Position numbers and translations under genes: made by a program. DNA of 64,000 nt from Guillardia theta CCMP2712. Its lineage: Eukaryota; Cryptophyceae; Pyrenomonadales; Geminigeraceae. The notes beneath the pieces were generated by a model. The model ran no database searches, had not been told where the DNA came from, and was given only the letters and a program-made list of their open reading frames with translations. How positions within the stretch are numbered: the first letter of the stretch is position 1; each line of letters begins with the position of its first letter. Below are positions 1-12,116 of the stretch, one piece after another. The DNA is taken from contig NW_005434648.1 of assembly GCF_000315625.1 (NCBI RefSeq), positions 413,869 to 477,868 on the forward strand. Reading direction: 5' to 3'.

Positions 1-472
1 CCTTGCGTTTAGGGGTGCGAGGCTTCTCATCAGTCACAGCATCAGAGTTGAGAGGGGCGTCAGAAGTCTTTGGGTTTTCAACCTCAACATCGGAATCTGA
101 TCCTGTGTCGTCATTGAGTTGAACCCGCCTACACTTCCCTGTTAGGAACGACTGGGATACATCAACGCAAGGTTCTCACCGTTTGCCATAGCGAGCTTTG
201 TTTACAGGCGCATCTTCAGATCCCTTCCCTGCATTTTCAATTCTCTTCTTGACCTGCTTCAAGAACGCTGGCTCTTCATCCTCAACATCGTCTTGGCTGT
301 CTTTGTCATTATCCCGAGTTGGGTCCGCTGCTCCATCAGCGTCTGCAGCCTCTTGCTCACTCTCCTTGGCACTCGTCCCGTGTTCCTCTTCCTCCTCTCG
401 CTTCTCCTCCTCTACCTCCTCTCGCCTCTCCTGCCGCTCACCCTCCGACTCAGTGTCGGAAGCCATTGCCAC
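1..472 (-). CDS. Acidic/basic low-complexity protein, N-terminal part (cut by window edge)
   Basis: The gene starts with ATG at 472 and reads leftward off the window. Exon 1 (180-472) encodes an N-terminus starting MAMASDTESEGERQ, then long Glu/Arg/Lys/Asp runs and KQVKKRIENAGKG. A 41-nt GT-AG intron (139-179, with a CTAAC branch-like site before the AG) joins in frame to exon 2, which continues KCRRVQLNDDTGSDSDVEVE and ends in a basic stretch, PRTPKRK, at the window edge. No folded domain is visible. The composition, alternating acidic blocks and Lys/Arg clusters, is typical of nuclear chromatin- or RNA-associated proteins, but I do not recognise a family and assign no function. The next gene to the right runs the other way, so the two may share the interval between them as a promoter region. 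Confidence 0.6.
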
Positions 473-1128
473 TGGTGGGTTTTGGCGGGAATCAGAAGTT
501 TGCGTGAAAGTTCGGTGGTCTCTTTGAAAGTTTCAAACTTCCTTGAGCAAAAACTTGATGGAATTGTTCTTCAAAGTTCAGCAGCTCGAAGTTACATATT
601 TCAGTCGAAAATCTTGTATATTCCGAATAATTGGAGTAAATTTCAAAAAATAATCAAAATATTTCGCACATGACCCAGGAACTTTCCAGCAAAGCCACGA
701 ATTCTCTCATGCGCCAATGGCGGGGCAATGAAGTAAATGGAGGGGCGGCGAAGCTGCCCCGGTGATGGCGGTTGCGAAGTCTCGCAGGAAAAATGCATGG
801 AAGTAAGGACAGCAACATGCCACCCATGGAAATAAGGACAGGAACATGCCACCCCCCTTGGTAGGTTAAGGCAGATTCGTGGAGGGACCGCGACAGGAAC
901 CATTTGGTGTTTGGATCTGCGATGGAATTTGCCGGGGGGTCTGATAGCAACAGCTCTTACCTTCAAGAGTGTAAGAACCATCTCTACAGGTATGGAACCG
1001 TTAGATGTTGCACGTCGTCCATGTCCTGACTTGTTCGGAAGTGCATACGATGGTACCCAGAAGAGCATTCAGGTTCCATCTGACCTGTCGATATGGCGCG
1101 ATGCCTTGACCATGCCTGTCATTCGCAG
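473..1128. other. Intergenic interval between divergent genes
   Basis: I see no convincing coding exon here. The first 80 bases next to the minus-strand start contain GAAAGTT/AACTTCC repeats in both orientations (about 505-545: GAAAGTTCGG, GAAAGTTTCAAACTTCC). The same kind of motif lies upstream of the phycoerythrin alpha-like gene at 28.9-29.0 kb. The rest is of mixed composition. The open frames present are short and lack splice-consistent continuation. Confidence 0.4.
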
Positions 1129-4100
1129 ATGGCTGCCTCGTTCGTCGCATCTCACCCTGACATGAAGAGAACATTCGCTCAGATCTGGAAGACGTATATG
1201 CAATGTGTTTGGATGGTGTTGTAGTGACTTCCTGGACTCAGCTGCTTGGAAAGATGCTTCATGGACACGTCAGTGTCGCAAGCGCTGTCCTTGATCTACG
1301 TCTCCAACGAGCTGCTTCAAGTCTCCTGCCCCTTTCTGACAAGCTGCAAGTCTCCTCACTAGCTCCAGGTCTATGGCAACAATCCGGAGTGGCACCACCT
1401 ATTCGCGGAGCTACTGCCCCAGTACTTGCCGAGGTTGTACTCGATCTGTATCAGTATTGGAGGTGATTTCACGATGGTGGGTGTTGAGGCATCTCATTGC
1501 TTGTTCAGAGAACATCATTGCAGCAAAAGTCATGAACCTTCCCAAGATCGTATGGAGGAGCAGAATGGTGTTCTCCGACCCTTTCTGTGAGAAGCTCGTC
1601 AACGATTGTTTGTTCGGATTCAACGGGGTACATGCTCCTCAACCTTGTGGGGAGTATGTCGCACAATCTTCAGTAACGACTCCTGTATGATCTGCAAAAA
1701 TAGTTTCTTTGCATCTTCTGATATTGAAGCACAGATGTCAAACGTCCACTGTCCCACACAAAGGTAAATTCCTCCTGCATGAACATTCGTTTTGCTGTGC
1801 TGAAGAATGCCCTTTTTTAACAGCGAGAACTTGAATATGTTCTCGGGGGGAGCGAGCAATGGCCATCAGATACATATTGTAGAACTATTTTGTCGTTTTC
1901 TCTCCTGTCTTCTATGCTCATTTCTTGCCCTGCAGGGTGATCATGAAATGTTCCGTGTGAAATGGGTTGGGCTCTTTCCAGTTAGCTTGCATTCTGTGGA
2001 TTTCCACAGTATAGAAAACAATCTTCCTCAGCAACCTCAGAACTTCGAGGTGAGAGATCATTTCAATCATTTTGCTTCTAACATAGTTGAAAGATCTCCA
2101 AAGCAATTCAAACCATTATCAAACAGGTAGGAAATGGTGGATTTTAAGTAGAAATCATGAATGATTTTATCTTCTTTGCTCGTTTCAATTCAAACAGTCT
2201 GGTGAGCATATGTCATCCACTGTCGTCAGCAAGGAAGTAGTTTTGAGGACTTTGGCGAACATCGGCCAGAAGGTGCATGAGCGGTCTGGCACATAATTGT
2301 TTCGTCAAACTCAACCTTGGAGCAGGCAGCGGACACTTGTCACAACAGTCTGCAGGAGATGGCGCGATTTATGCACGATAAGTGAGATTGATCGTTTGAC
2401 TGTGCCTCGTTTGATCTCGAGGATCAGAGCAAGGAAAGACAGCGAGCAAAGACTTCTCCTTGCACTCTCTGGCGTTCAGGTAGTTTGTTTGCAAGAACTT
2501 CACCTTTGCTTGTCTGAGTTTTCGATCTCTCCTCCTATCTTGTCATCTTTGTTGTACGCTATCTCTCACCGTCTTGCCCCGTAGGCATTGCAAACTGTGG
2601 CTGTGCAAAACGCAGAGACTGAGAAGAACCTGATGATCGCAATTCAGAACATCCAGAACTTATTTCAGTACGATTGAATGACCTTCTTCATGCTTGTACC
2701 TTACATCAAACCACAGGATGCGATGGACAGATGATCTCGCGGCTTGGAATTTAGCGATCGATCAATTTGGTTGGGTTTCAACTCCTTTCATTTCGGTTTA
2801 CATCCCTCTCCTTGAGGTGAGCTTGTTCTATTCATACTGGTTGTGTCATCTGGACTGTTTGTTCCGCTCGTCAAAACTTCTGTATGCTGACGTGTCTGAT
2901 CAGAACTTGGCTGAAAGACTTTTGACGGACAACTCCGAGAGGATCGAGCCATCACCTGTGAGCTCTTGCTCAAGTTTGTTGAGATGATCGTTTAATGTTC
3001 TTACTGTAACAGGTGAATAACGGCTCTTCATCTTCATCTTTTCAACAGCCTGGCTCCCTTACCGACGATCTCTTGTTATCTGTACGACCTCGTCCTCCTC
3101 CCAATCTGTTGTGATCATGCTTGCAGATCTTTGCTCAATTTGTGGAGCATCAATCGTCCAATGCCCTCCCTGCCTCAGACGGCCTCACTTCCTATCCTTT
3201 CCCGAGCCTCCAAACGCAGTCGCCGCTTGCTCTCCCAGCCGCCTCTCACGTGGCTGCCCCTTCAAACCCTCCCGCTGTTCCATCCGTTCCTCCTACTGAT
3301 CCCCGTGTACTGTTTACCTCCAGCAGCGGGCCACTGCAGCAAACCCACTCAGGAGACAAGGAGAAGAACTGGTCGCCTCCTACGGACCCTCGTCTTGCTC
3401 TCCGTCGGCCGAAGATTGGGGAGGCGAAGCTCGAAGACCATGGTGGCAAGAGCCCTCCTCTGAGCGAGAGAGAAGAGCAGGAGGAGGGGAGCAGGAGGGA
3501 TCTGGAGCAGGAGGAGAAGAGGAACGAAAAGAATGAAGCTGGGCAAGCAGAAGGAGAGGAGCACAAGGGCTCGAATGGAAACATTTCGAAGATGGATGCT
3601 CCCTCCCGATCAGGTGACGAGGAGGCGGTCAAGGACGGCGGAGGTGCAGGGAGCAAGAGGAGCATCCAGTCCTCCGGGCCCGCGGGGCATGCAGAGGACG
3701 ACATCATCCTGGAGAAGCAGGAGCTCTCCCTCCTTTGTCCGCTCTCACTCGTCCGAATGCGAGTGCCTGTCCGGGGTGACTGCTGTGAGCACATTCAGGT
3801 CCTTCTTCCGCTCATCCCCTCTCCTTGCTTTCCATCCTCTCCCTGCTACTTCTCCTTGCCTTCCTGTTTGTTTCCGCTCCTTTGTCCTTCCCCTTCTTCT
3901 CTCATTGCGCTGCTCCCTTTCCGAGTCTTACTCTCCCTTATCTCATCCGACTCTCCTTCACCTGACTGTCTCCCAGTGCTTCGACCAGGACGCCTGGCAC
4001 TCCTTCGTCTCCAAGCAGAACTCCAACAGACCCCCCCACTGTCCAATCTGCAAGAAACCCGTCACAACGACATCTGAGGATCCTCGCTTCGCCCGACTGC

Positions 4101-4388
4101 TCGAGCTTGTGCCCAAGGAGACGAGCAAAGTTTGGGTGGACGAGGAGGTGAGAAGAGGAGGAGAATGAACGAGGGGCTGAGTGTCTTGCAGTGGCAGCCG
4201 GTGATTGAAGAGGACGATCAAGTATCTAAGAAGGTGAGGGAGGAGGAGGAGGAGGAGGACGGAAAGGAGGAGGAGGAGAAGGACGGGGAGGAGAGGAAGA
4301 GGAGGAGAAGGGTTGATTTCATATGTTGCAGGCGAGATATGAAGATTTGCAGAACGATTCAGATTCAGATGTCATCGTGCTAGATTGA
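1129..4388 (+). CDS. SP-RING (PIAS/SIZ-type) E3 SUMO-ligase-like protein with C-terminal SIM
   Basis: SP-RING proteins act as E3 ligases that move SUMO from Ubc9 to targets, mainly in the nucleus. The diagnostic exon pair is at 3721-4070: LCPLSLVRMRVPVRGDCCEH, then an intron (3800-3990) and CFDQDAWHSF...CPICKK. This gives the Miz/SP-RING pattern C...C.H..CFD..W..CP.C. After two more small introns the protein ends in an acidic stretch followed by DVIVLD at 4371-4385, a textbook SUMO-interacting motif. Upstream I can chain about ten short exons in frame back to an ATG at 1129 (peptides such as GNNPEWHHLFAELLPQYLPR and EMFRVKWVGLFPVSL). This region is not clearly a SAP or PINIT domain. Residues just before the SP-RING are a long Glu/Lys/Ser-rich linker. 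I am sure of the SP-RING. I am less sure that all upstream exons belong to the same gene, and the 5' start could differ. Confidence 0.75.
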
Positions 4389-4825
4389 AGGGGAGCTCGG
4401 TCATTATCAAAAGCTGATATACCATGATAGGACAGGGAGGCGGAAAGGGAGGAGAACTTGTAATTTTATGTAGTTGTATTTGTTCAGCAAGCTAGCAGGT
4501 AGGGTGGAGACTACTGAGGGAGAAATTGATAGAAATCAGGACATACAAGCGCGAGTGATTAGAGACATGTATTCGGTAAATAGAGGAACGATACCCTAAA
4601 CCACTTGCTCTATCGTTGAATGGAGATGTTGTGGAGGGAGCAGCCGTGGAAACAGTGAAAAGAAGTTGCACGTCTTGTCAAGTCAGTGCAAACCAAGTTT
4701 CTCTCTTGCATTCACATCTTTATGGTAAAATCAGACCTCAACAGTCTATATCGATTAAGATTCCACCCGGCCCCTAACAATCACCGCCAACAACGTGGCC
4801 GCTATCACCATCACGTTCTTTCATA
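4389..4825. other. Short intergenic interval between convergent genes
   Basis: This separates the 3' end of the SP-RING gene from the 3' end of the left polycystin copy. No coding exon or RNA gene is evident. The homology with the right-hand polycystin region stops close to 4797, just past the stop codon, so most of this interval lies outside the duplicated block. Confidence 0.5.
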
Positions 4826-7800
4826 TCAAGTCAACATCTCAGAGTCTTGTACTTCCACATCGACATCTTCCTTCTTGGTCACCTTGGCCTGTACGTAGAT
4901 GCGAGCAGCCTTGAGCTTCTTGTAAAATCGCGGATTCTCAATCTGAAGCGCGACGGGCTCGTCGGGGAAGGTGGAGGTGAGTTTTGAGATGTCGAGGTAA
5001 GCAGTGCCGATGAGGTCGTCTTTGGTTATCTATGAACAGCTGAGAAAGAGGAGAAAACGAGAGAAAGGAGCGAAAGGGGGAGGGCAGGGCAGGGCAGGGC
5101 AGGGCAGGGCAGGGCAGGGCAGGGCAGGGCAGGGCAGGGCAGGGCAGGGCAGGGCAGGGCAGGGCAGGGCAGGGCAGGGCAGGGCAGGGAAGAAGAAAAA
5201 GGATAGAGTAAGGAAAGGAAAGAAATGAAGATAGCACAGAGAGAGAAGAAAGTGTAGGTAGGAGCTGAAAAGAGGAAAGTCCTTCGGGGAAGAAAAGAAC
5301 ATAAAGAGGATGAAGATGAACAGAAGTCACGTTGGATATCACGGCAGATGATTATGATGAGTTAGAGGTAGTGGAAAGGGGGATCGGGGTTGGGGGGGGG
5401 GGAGGGCGGGGGAAGGAGAGATGGAGGAGAAAGAGGAGAACGGGGAGGAGGATGAGGAGGAGGAGGATGAGCAGCAGCAGCAGCAGCAGCAGCTCGACTC
5501 ACATTGTCCTTATCCCACACGGAGATAGTGACTATGGTGCTGTTGCTGTACACCTTCCACTCGAACGCCTCGTCCCACGTCGGGTTGACCTGCTTCCTGA
5601 TGATCTTGCTCATGTACGAGTCCCTGCTGCCCTCCCCGTCCAGAAAGAGGATGCAGTACGGGTCGCAGCTCCTTACGAGATCCATCCTGGGGAGATGCTC
5701 TGCCCGGACGAGCCGGAGGGTTAGAGTCCCTAGAGCACCTGCTCCTCTACCCTGATCCTCCTCCTCCTCCTCCTCCTGGATGGTGACCGAGCTCTTCTGC
5801 GCTATCCCCTCCATCACTTGCACGATCCTCTTCTGCTGAGCCACCAGCTGATTCTGCAGCGCGTTCATGGAGAGAAGCCGCCTGCATGAGGAGTTATGTG
5901 ATACCCCTTCCTCCTCCTTCTCTACCTCCTCCACCTCCTCTATCTCCCCCTATACCCGCTTCATCGCCTTCGCTCCTAGTTCTCCCCCGTCCCCCGTCCT
6001 TCTTCCTTCACCACCTCTTCGTTCTCTACATCTTCCTCTTCCATCCCTACCTTCCTCTTCTTCTCCACCTTCCCTCCTCACCCTCCTTCCCTCCTCACCT
6101 CATGTTCTCTATCTCGAGGATGAGCTTGAAGTCCTGGTTCTTCCTATCCTGCAACTCGGACAGGTCTTCCCCGTAACGATCCAGCAAGTTGTGAATCGCC
6201 TCGCTGTCCTCCATCCCCCCGACCTCTTCCCCATCCTCCTGCCCCTCAGCCTGCCCTTCCACAGGATGCACCCTTGGTCCTCCCGTCTTCCCCAGGAACA
6301 GCTCGAGATCCTGGTAGTCGACTTTGATTCCTCCTCGGATCAGGATGGCGCGCTGGTAGGCCATGCGCTTGCTGATGTCGAGCTTCACCTTGTGCATCTG
6401 CTGCATCCTCTCCTTCTCCTCCAGCAGCCTCTGCTTCAGCCTTTGGTTTGAGATGAAGGAGCTCCCGGGCAGCACCAGCCGCTTCACCTCGTGCGCTACC
6501 ACAGAGGAGAAGTCGCTGATGAGGCCGGTGGAGCCGTCGGTGTGGCTCTTGACGTTGGCGTACGCGTCGACGAGGATGGCGAGGAAGATGTTAAAGAGGA
6601 TGAAGAAGACGATGAAGAGGTAGGACCAGAGAAAGATGTGGAAGGCCGCAAAGTCCGAAGCATGCGACATCTGCGAGAGGAGCAGGTCAGGGAGGAGGAC
6701 GGGAAGGGGAAGATCTTACGGAGGAGAAGAACTGAGTCGTGTCGAAGTTGAGGAGGAATATGGTGAGGGTGATGCAGGAGCTCGAAAGGTTCTTCATGCC
6801 CTGCACCATGCTCGTCAGCTATCGCAGGGAGGGGAGGAGGGGAGGGAGGGGAGCGGGATAGCAGGGGAGAGGAGAGGGTGAGGAGAGGGAGAGCAGTGTC
6901 GGAGAGAGTCAGAGAGGGGAGGAAGAGGAGGCGACAGACCTCAAACTGATGACCGAAGAGCAGGACGCCGACGATGGCGTAGCCCATGAAGACGATGAGG
7001 AAGAGGAGGATGAAGTGCCAGAGATCGCTCGCAGCGTTAGAGATCGTCCTTGTCACCATCCCCATCCTCTCCTGGAAGTCGAGGGACTTGAGCATTCTGA
7101 GCACGAAGAGGACGACGCTGACCCCCGCGAAGAAGGAGAACACCTGCATCGTGCTGGAGATGCGCTGCATGGTGTGGATCAGGCTCAGGAAGTCGAACTC
7201 TGCCTGGTTGTTGGTTCGAAACATCCTCGCGCTCGCTGGTTTCGTAGCCGAGAGCGGAGCCTCGAAGGTCCTCGCTGCCCCGTACCTCCTCGACGTGCTG
7301 TTGTCGTACTTGGGTCCGTAGAAGAGGATGGGATAGTTGGGGAGGAGGGTCAAGCCCTGCACCTCAGCTCTGTGCACGAACCAGGTGACGACAGTTCCCC
7401 ACATGAAGACAAAGTGAAGGAGGTCAACCCAGTTGAACAGGTCGGCGAAGTACTCGTGGAGGGCAAACTTCCTAGCCTGCACCATGATGTCCATGATTTC
7501 CAGTATGCAGTTGATAGCGAGGAAGAGGATCACGAGGAGCATCAGGACGGCCTGAACGACGCTGGGGTAGAGGATGCGGTCGAAGGAGATGGTCTTGATA
7601 TTGTAGTTCCAAGGGATCTTCCCGCTGGTCTCCCACTTGAACGAGATGTCGAGGTAGAGGAAGAGGTTCTTCACAGCGTTGAACGTCACCACCTCCACGT
7701 GCAGCTCTTGCGTCTGAGCGTCAAGGAACTTCCCGTCCTTGGCAAACGCCACCATGGCCTGCGCCTGCTTCTGCGTCAGCCGCTCGTCGAAGAAGAGCTT

Positions 7801-10800
7801 GAAGCTGTTTCTGTCCTCCCCATGAACAACCTTCGCATCCTTCTCATGCACCGTCTCGTAGCTCTTGTCCATCGCCAGCTCCTCTAGCGACAGGGTCCCG
7901 TCCAGGTTCGCGTCCAGCCAGTTGGCGTCGTACTCGTGAGGAAAGAAGCCCTTGGGGAAGGAGAGGGTGGAGGAGCCGTCGGTGCCGTTGACCGCGTGCC
8001 GTTCGCTGGGCCCGTAGAACATCTCGGGCCGGAGCTTCCCGTTGTAGATGGAGCTGAAGGGCATGAAAGTCGCGTCGTAGCCGAAGGGCTTCGGGTCAAA
8101 CTGCTGCTCCGAGGGGCACAGGACTCCCTCCTTGGCGGACTGAGTGAAGGCCTTCACGTCAGGCTTCTGGATGCCCTGGGAGCAATCTTCTCCCTTCCTC
8201 CTCCTCTGCGAGATCACGATCCCTCCCACCATCCGGTTGTACGGCGTCAGCTCTCGCACCTTGGGCTGGAACTGGGGGATGACGGTGGGGGTCTTGCCAC
8301 GGGCGTTGAACTTCCAGACCTCGAACTCGTGGTTGTCCTTGCAGTTCGTGTCCAAGTAGGACAAGATCTTGCTGGCGTCGATGCACTCCGGGTAGCCTCC
8401 TGACCCAGGGCACTTGTCTTGCGGGCAGTGACCGGTGTAAGAGTCCCTGCTGTCTACGATGCAGAACGAGCACTCGAGACAAACTCCAAAGTCATACCCG
8501 GCATCAGGGACTCGGTAGCAGAAGGCTGAGTCCGGACAGTCGTAGTGGGTCACACAAGCCTCGTAGAAGCCAGACGTCTGCAGCTGAGAGGAGATGGAGG
8601 AGGACCGCAGGGAGAGGCTGGTGTGAGGGAAGGCAGCGGGGTAGCCGGTGAGGAGGGAAGCGAGCGCGGCCTTGAAGCTCGTGTCGACCGCCACCACCTC
8701 AAGGTTGGAGGACGTGAAGACTTTGACCGTGACGTCAGCGACGGAGAGGCTAGAGGCGTCAGCCGACTGGGACAAGACAGCCGAGCCGAGGGCTATCCTG
8801 CTCTTGTCCTCGTTGAGAGCCGTCGAGAGAGCAGACTGGAGCCAAGTGAAGCTCGCGTTAGCGTCGAAGGTCTGGTTGTTGAGCTCCACCACGCGGAAGG
8901 TCGCGGAGAGAAAGGGAGGAGGGAAGACGCAGATATGAAAGGGAGTGCCCATGGCACTCGGCAGAGTCCCCGAGCAGGCGATGGCGAGGACGGAGACATC
9001 GGTACCTTCGACATCGGCGGTCTCAAGGAACACATTCGCGTACGTCGGGTTGGAGTAGAAGGGCCCGGTAGTGCAACTTGGCTGCATCAGGCAGACGTTC
9101 TGACTGTCGCACAGCGTGACTACGTAGGCGATCTTGGCGCTGGTGGTAGTGGACTTGATCTCAAAGTCCACGAAGAAGTTCTCTCCGTCGCAGGAGGTTG
9201 TCACAGTCTGGTCGACCAGCTTCACCGTCGCTGCTGTTGGTCTCGTCGGACATGCCTGCCCCCCCCAAGTCGCGCAGATGGAAGCGAGCGAGTCAGGGAG
9301 GATGACTTGCACGCGAGCTCGCCACGAAGGGATGGAGATCGTAGGCGTCGGCTCTCCCGGCCGGGCACCGTTGCAGACGGTCACGTCAGAGGACGAGCAC
9401 TCTGTGCTGCAGGCGTCGTCAGTGCAGGCACAGGCCGTGATGCCGTAGGAGCAGGTGGAGGATGAGGGCGGGCCCAGGTTGACGACGCCGACGGTGAAGG
9501 TGAGGTTGTTCTGATAGTTGGCTAGCGACACGATGTAGCAGGCCTCAGTCCCTTGGCTCCCTATGCTGTAAACATATCCAGCGTCCTGATCAGCAATCTC
9601 AGTGCAGCTTGAGCTCCTGAGCGCTACTTGTCTCTTCGTCTGCCTCTGCTTCGGTCGGAAAGCTCTTAGTGACTTGCTGCGTGACTGCAGCGTCGGAAAG
9701 CGTGACTTCACCGTTGGGGAGAGCTCCTTCAGCCCGACATCCTTCTGCCTCGAATGTGCGGAAGTCATCGAGCCCTCGTACTTTCTTCTCATCTTCTCTG
9801 CTTGCTCGGAGTGATGCTCCCACAGGACAACCTGTTGTTGTCTGGCTCTCCTTGATACCTTCGCAGGGCAGGTTGTTTCAGCCTGTCCGAAGAAGGCCAT
9901 GTTTTCAGCAGAGTCGATCCCTCCTGTTCTGTTGGGGACCGACGTGCAGAACAAAACCTGGATGGAGCGTCAAGGTGAGTTTGACCTTCCGACTCAACGA
10001 TTACCTCAGCAACTGTGTCGAAAGAGTTTGTAGATGTCTTGCTCGTAATACTCCCATTCAAGCCATAGCTTGCCATGACTCGGAAAAGCACATCTTCAAA
10101 CAGGACAGCAAAGATCAGTCATCGTCGTCGAAGTGAAGATCTTTCGAAAGAATACCTGGAATGTTTAGGTTTGAACACTTCGGATCCAGGAACATGGCCT
10201 CTGAAGAGAAGCAGTAATCTATGATTCCTGATAGCAACAAATATGATGCAGTGATGAACTCCTTCTTGTCGCCATAAGAGAAATCGTTCAAACTGTTCCG
10301 CTCTGGGATTGTGCTGAAAGCAAAACAAGCATCAGTCAAACTCATCAAGAAACACACATCAATTCCGTTCAACACCTCGGAACAATCCCAAGGTCTTTAA
10401 GAGCTGCGTTGTCCACAAGCTCGCTGGTCTTGACCGTCTGATAAAGCACAAGGTTGAACTTGCCGTCAGGCACGTCCACGACAAGCTTCGAATCATTTCT
10501 ATCGGTCTCGAACAAGAAGTTTCCCATGGTCTGACTGTAGATGTTGTACTTGAACCCGCCCTTCCTCGCATCCTGAATCATGCTCTGAGTCGAAAGATCC
10601 CAGTTGAGGCTCTTGGCACTTGTTTGCACCACGTCTTCCAGGTTGATAGAGAGCGATGTCACATTCAAGTAATTCCCACAGTCGATGATGCAGCCAAACC
10701 GACCAAACCCAGGGTATTCATCCGGACTATCACACTTGCCGTCCCCACAGACAGGATCGTTGAACACTTGTTTGATCAGAGCGTCGTTCAACCAGGTGTA

Positions 10801-11265
10801 AAATTCGTCCACGTTGCTGAGAAAGCCGTTGGCACCAACACCCGAGTTCGTGTACCCACCTGATCCTGTGGTCGGCAGCTTACCAACAATCAGGTTCATG
10901 ACCGAGCTCTCAATCGCGTAGCAGGCTTCGTAGTCTCGCTGCATGAACAACAGCACGATGTACAAGATGAAGAACGTCGTCGTGCCCATCAACTTCTTGT
11001 ATGAGTCTGACCTGTTGATTTTCGCTTCTGCCATCTCTATCAAACCATCCACCATGAACTCTTTTGATGTCTCAGGATCCTTTTCAGAAGGGTTGAAAAG
11101 GATTTTCGACTCGATGTCTTCAAGGACATCTTGAATGGCTAGAACTCGTTCTTGGAAGACCCTCTTGTCCTCTACCAGCAAGGGCTCGTCTTGCCTCTCG
11201 TTGATCCCTGCCCTTTGCCGTCTGTTCCTAACTGCAGCGATCAACCCCCCGGAAGGGAGGGGCAT
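4826..11265 (-). CDS. Polycystin-2-like cation channel with C-terminal C2 domain, left copy
   Basis: Eight exons (10376-11265, 10156-10313, 10005-10093, 6940-9957, 6720-6818, 6099-6670, 5503-5881, 4826-5029) sum to 5,409 nt and encode 1,802 residues. Polycystins are six-helix TRP-family cation channels. Here TM1 is near residue 105 and TM2-TM5 lie near 1175, 1220, 1315 and 1360. A pore segment encoded by exon 5 (SSSCITLTIFLLNFD) follows, then TM6 (FFILFNIFLAILVDAYANVK), which closely resembles the polycystin S6 region. The TM1-TM2 loop is about 1,060 residues, far longer than the roughly 220-residue loop of animal PKD2. It holds a CGDGKCDSPDE segment, a Cys-rich module (about 845-900) and one EF-hand-like loop, DANLDGTLSLEE. 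A coiled segment and a C2 domain (about 1660-1780; DPYCILFLDGEG, NPTWDEAFEW, DDLIGTAYLDIS) form the C-terminus. A near-identical copy lies inverted at 30.8-37.1 kb. Confidence 0.88.
5081..5189. repeat. (AGGGC)n pentanucleotide microsatellite, about 21 copies
   Basis: Twenty-one perfect AGGGC units plus a partial one lie inside the last intron of the left polycystin gene. The homologous intron of the right copy carries the same repeat with 17 units at 36,761-36,845. The flanking intron also differs by an indel of roughly 100 nt. This is therefore an independently evolving intronic microsatellite. Confidence 0.95.
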
Positions 11266-12116
11266 TTTGTATTAGCTGACCAACACCAGTGATACTGAAC
11301 CTGTACATCGTAAGGATCAGTGATAACATGAACAATGAGATATCAGGAATTCTTGTTCTTTCAACTTTCATCTTCTCTTCTAATCGCTTCACCCATCATG
11401 ATGTCCTGCTCTCGGAGACTCCTTACACTATGATCACAGTATCCCTCCATCTCTCATCCCTCCATCGATCTCGTTCAATCTTCTCTTCCTGTCCTGTTTT
11501 CCCTCTTCTCTTAGTCCTAGTCTTCCCACCCGTTGTCACCATCTCCTTTCAGCGGTGTATTAAAATCTTGTCAACTGCCCACTGACCTGCCCAACCACCC
11601 CCGAACGAAAACTCATCAACTACACTACCCCACCCCAGAATGAAAGTCAAAATGACAAGGACGAGTAGAAAAGGACCCCCATCAGATCGGCCAAAGACGA
11701 CCCCTACCCAACCACGGCCAAGAATTCTTTTTGATTTTATTGGTCATCATACCGCGTGACTGCAGTGCCGCGTGACTGAAGTCAGCACAGTTGAGTAAAA
11801 CAAAAAGTTTGTGGGTGCATATAGTGTCTTCCCGCGCAAATGCAGCTGTTCTCCTCCGATCTGATCTCCTTGCCGCCCCTCTCCTTCCCCTCCTGCACTT
11901 GATCCACAATTGCTAATCTCGTTCTGTATCTGATCCTGTCTCAATTCACGTCTTGGTTCTAGAGCCCTTGTAATCGCTGTTTTGCATCACGGTCTAGGTA
12001 CCCAGGACCAAATTTTTACAAATCTCCCTCCTTCCTCTACGTGTCTTCTTTCTCTGAAAAAGACGACTGCCCTGTCCTTTGCTCTTACTAGTTTGATCTT
12101 TTGTGTTGTCTTCTGA
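11266..12116. other. Intergenic interval between divergent polycystin and SCC2 genes
   Basis: No gene is seen. Composition shifts to more A/T on approaching the SCC2 start. The first 80-190 bases next to the polycystin start are the edge of the duplicated arm. The remainder holds pyrimidine-rich tracts but no motif I can name with confidence. Confidence 0.5.

Larger units (their letters stand above)
4797..11345 (-). repeat. Left arm of a large inverted segmental duplication
   Basis: Read on the minus strand, this block matches 30.78-37.13 kb on the plus strand, through exons and introns alike. Exons 1-7 have identical lengths in both copies (890, 158, 89, 3018, 99, 572, 379 nt). Similarity begins just after the stop codon and runs past the start codon to a shared CCTGATATCTCATTGTTC string (about 11,325-11,345). 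Weaker, indel-rich similarity may continue to about 11,460. I see no transposase, terminal repeat or target-site duplication at either end. The arms are therefore a duplicated chromosomal segment and not an insertion sequence. Confidence 0.9.

Noticed and set aside
6949-7887. 312-residue open frame antisense to the polycystin gene (mirror at 34,211-35,149)
   Set aside because: It lies entirely opposite the conserved channel exon, is Glu/Asp/His-rich as expected of the reverse of a GC-rich gene, and has no domain or splice context. The same shadow appears in both copies only because the exon is conserved.
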